From assembly GCA_032358165.1 (NCBI GenBank), contig JAALGY010000016.1, positions 372,001 through 436,000 on the forward strand: a DNA stretch of 64,000 nucleotides, written 5' to 3'. Positions 62,505-64,000 of this stretch are shown one piece after another. Position 1 is the first letter of the stretch. The number at the start of each line of letters is the position of its first letter. This DNA comes from Diplosphaera chodatii. Lineage: Eukaryota; Chlorophyta; Trebouxiophyceae; Prasiolales; Stichococcaceae. A program made the position numbers and the translations under genes. The notes beneath the pieces are model-generated. The model saw only the letters and a program-made list of their open reading frames with translations, had not been told where the DNA came from and ran no database searches.

Positions 62505-63830
62505 GTTGCTTCTCGACCGCCATGCACTGTTGAAAGTCATTGTGACGTCAAAGCATCAGGAGCTTGCGCTTCACGCCGTGCGGTTGCGATGCAGGGCATA
62601 CATGCGAGGTGAGGCCCATTGCGAGCTGCGACACAGGCTCAAGCGTGAGCCCGAAGAACAGCAGGCGATGGCTGCAGATACATCATCCAATCAGCTTCCG
62701 GTCACTGTTGCAGGCCCTTCACAGAGGCCAACCTTACTTCAGCTCGACCCGAGCCGCTGAGCGCTGCAACCCAGGAAGAGCTTCTGGCTGTCCTGCGCCG
62801 CACATGCGGCGACGACGCATGTGTTGAAAACCTGGCGTATCAGCTATCAAGTGTGCTGATCAGCACGATCTCCTTTGGGGATGCCACATCCCGGCAAAGG
62901 TGCGCGACGCAGCATCCGCGGGGATGGCCTGCAAAACATCATGGTGTCCGGTCCTACCGTCGTCCTCATCAACTACTGAAACGAGACCTTGCCGTGTAGG
63001 ACGGGCTCCGTGGGAGCATGGGGGACGACCATGGACCGCCTGCTGTGGGTGGCATACCAGCTGGTCCTGCCGAGCCGCTGCGCGCGCCTGTCGGCAGCTG
63101 CTGTGCTGGCGGCCTCGCTGCCCTTCAAGCTCGGTGATGTCCTGGGCAACCAGGAGGTGGTGGGGAGGCTGCTCGAGCCGGCCGCCTTTGCCGAGGCCCT
63201 GGCCGATGTGCTGCTGCGCCCTGAGGTGACCTTCTGGTCAGCGAGTGCAGCAGACACCGCACACCACATGCAGCGTGGACGGCTGCTGATGCTGGGATAT
63301 GATGAGTATGGGCCAGGAGCCCGTGTACACGCCAACCATCAGATGGAGGTGTCTGCAGGTGGCAGAGGTGCTGGACAAGAACGATGTACTGGCGGCTGCA
63401 CTGATGGCAGATATGGCCTCCGCCTTGGGTGGCAGTGGCTCCAATACCACTGGCGTGCTGCTGTTCACTGTCGTGCCTACAGTGTGTGCCCACATTCTCG
63501 ACCAGGTGACACACATGCCAAGGCTTTTGGGATGAAACGGCTGTGTTACATGGTCTGCTCATGTAGCATCAGGAGGTGGCATACCATCCACCTTCACCCA
63601 AGCCCAGCCACGCTTTGCCACATGTATGTTTCATCCCTTACAATGCGTCCGCGAGATAACCCACGTTATTACACACACACATTCATCTTCGTGCCGCCTG
63701 CAGCAACTGGACGACTTGCCACAGTCCGCGGGTTTGTTCATGTACCTGGCGGGCGCCATGATCGACGGGCTTGCGCCAGAGAACAACCGTCCGGAGTGGC
63801 CCCACCTGCAAGGCGAGCTGAGCATCGGTT
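62505..63830 (+). CDS. Unrecognised helical-repeat (armadillo-like) protein, partial
   Basis: At least five exons join in phase. LLLDRHALLKVIVTSKHQEL ending CRAYMR (62505 to about 62607), RPEPLSAATQEELLAVLRRT and FGDATSRQ (about 62741-62901), TGSVGAWGTTMDRLLWVAYQ and LRPE (about 62999-63225), VAEVLDKNDVLAAALMADMA and AHILDQ (about 63359-63504), QLDDLPQSAGLFMYLAGAMI and GELSIG (about 63702-63830). Short amphipathic helices rich in Leu and Ala suggest an armadillo/HEAT-type solenoid. No family-specific motif is seen. The acceptor at the first exon shows that the 5' end lies upstream, within 62.2-62.5 kb. The 3' end is unclear: the last frame stays open to 63949, and more exons may lie beyond the window. 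Helical style resembles the U-box copies, but I could not align them. Confidence 0.5.
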
Positions 63831-64000
63831 TTGTCAGTTGTGTTGCAGATGAGCACCGACGCATGCATGTTCAGGACGCGTCACCGTCTGTTGGTGGTGT
63901 GTTTGCGGTAGTTGTTGTGCTCTGCACACACGAGTGTGAGGCCCAGTGAACATTGCTGGAAGGGGAAGGCTAGCGTCTTAAACCCTGGCCCACTGTGCGC

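Noticed and set aside
1..64000. Bacterial or organellar origin, CRISPR arrays, insertion sequences, rRNA or tRNA genes
   Set aside because: Dense spliceosomal introns and nuclear eukaryotic genes; no direct-repeat/spacer pattern, transposase or rRNA sequence was seen. tRNA genes were looked for by eye only.

Overview
The window looks like nuclear DNA of a GC-rich green alga (Chlorophyta). Genes are broken by many short introns with GTGAG/GTGCG-type donors and CTGCAG-type acceptors. The largest gene is a plant-style TRA1/TRRAP. Two candidate TGTAA poly(A) signals, the usual signal in chlorophytes, lie behind gene ends. There are no bacterial-style operons, CRISPR arrays or insertion sequences. 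I worked exon structures out by eye from conserved motifs and splice phases, so exon edges without stated support are approximate.

Left part (1-6.5 kb), minus strand: the 5' part of an XRN2/Rat1-type 5'-3' exoribonuclease that runs off the left edge, then a complete DIM1 (U5 snRNP 15-kDa protein, 142 aa). DIM1 is head-to-head with the next gene across about 560 bp.

Centre (6.5-38.5 kb), plus strand: one 32-kb gene for TRA1/TRRAP, the pseudokinase scaffold of SAGA- and NuA4-type histone acetyltransferase complexes. HEAT/TPR solenoid, FAT, degenerate PI3K-like domain and FATC end are all present. Three long disordered stretches interrupt it: an acidic plus Lys/Arg/RGG block at 14-16.9 kb, a Gln/Pro/Ala block at 27.2-28.8 kb and a linker at 33.5-34.1 kb.

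Right part (39-64 kb): an FkbM-type methyltransferase with a C-terminal membrane helix (+); two tandem paralogues (-) with a helical-repeat body, a basic coiled segment and a C-terminal U-box, which are probable E3 ubiquitin ligases; a NEPRO/RMP1-like nucleolar protein (+) with a 41-bp-arm hairpin in an intron; a membrane-anchored DUF3431 protein (+); and a partial, unrecognised helical-repeat gene (+) near the right edge.

Functionally, XRN2, DIM1 and NEPRO act on RNA (decay/termination, splicing, RNase MRP) and TRA1 acts on transcription. FkbM and DUF3431 resemble secretory-pathway glycan-modifying enzymes. Nothing in the sequence shows that these neighbours form a pathway. The least-described element is the tandem U-box pair, followed by the unusual disordered insertions in TRA1.
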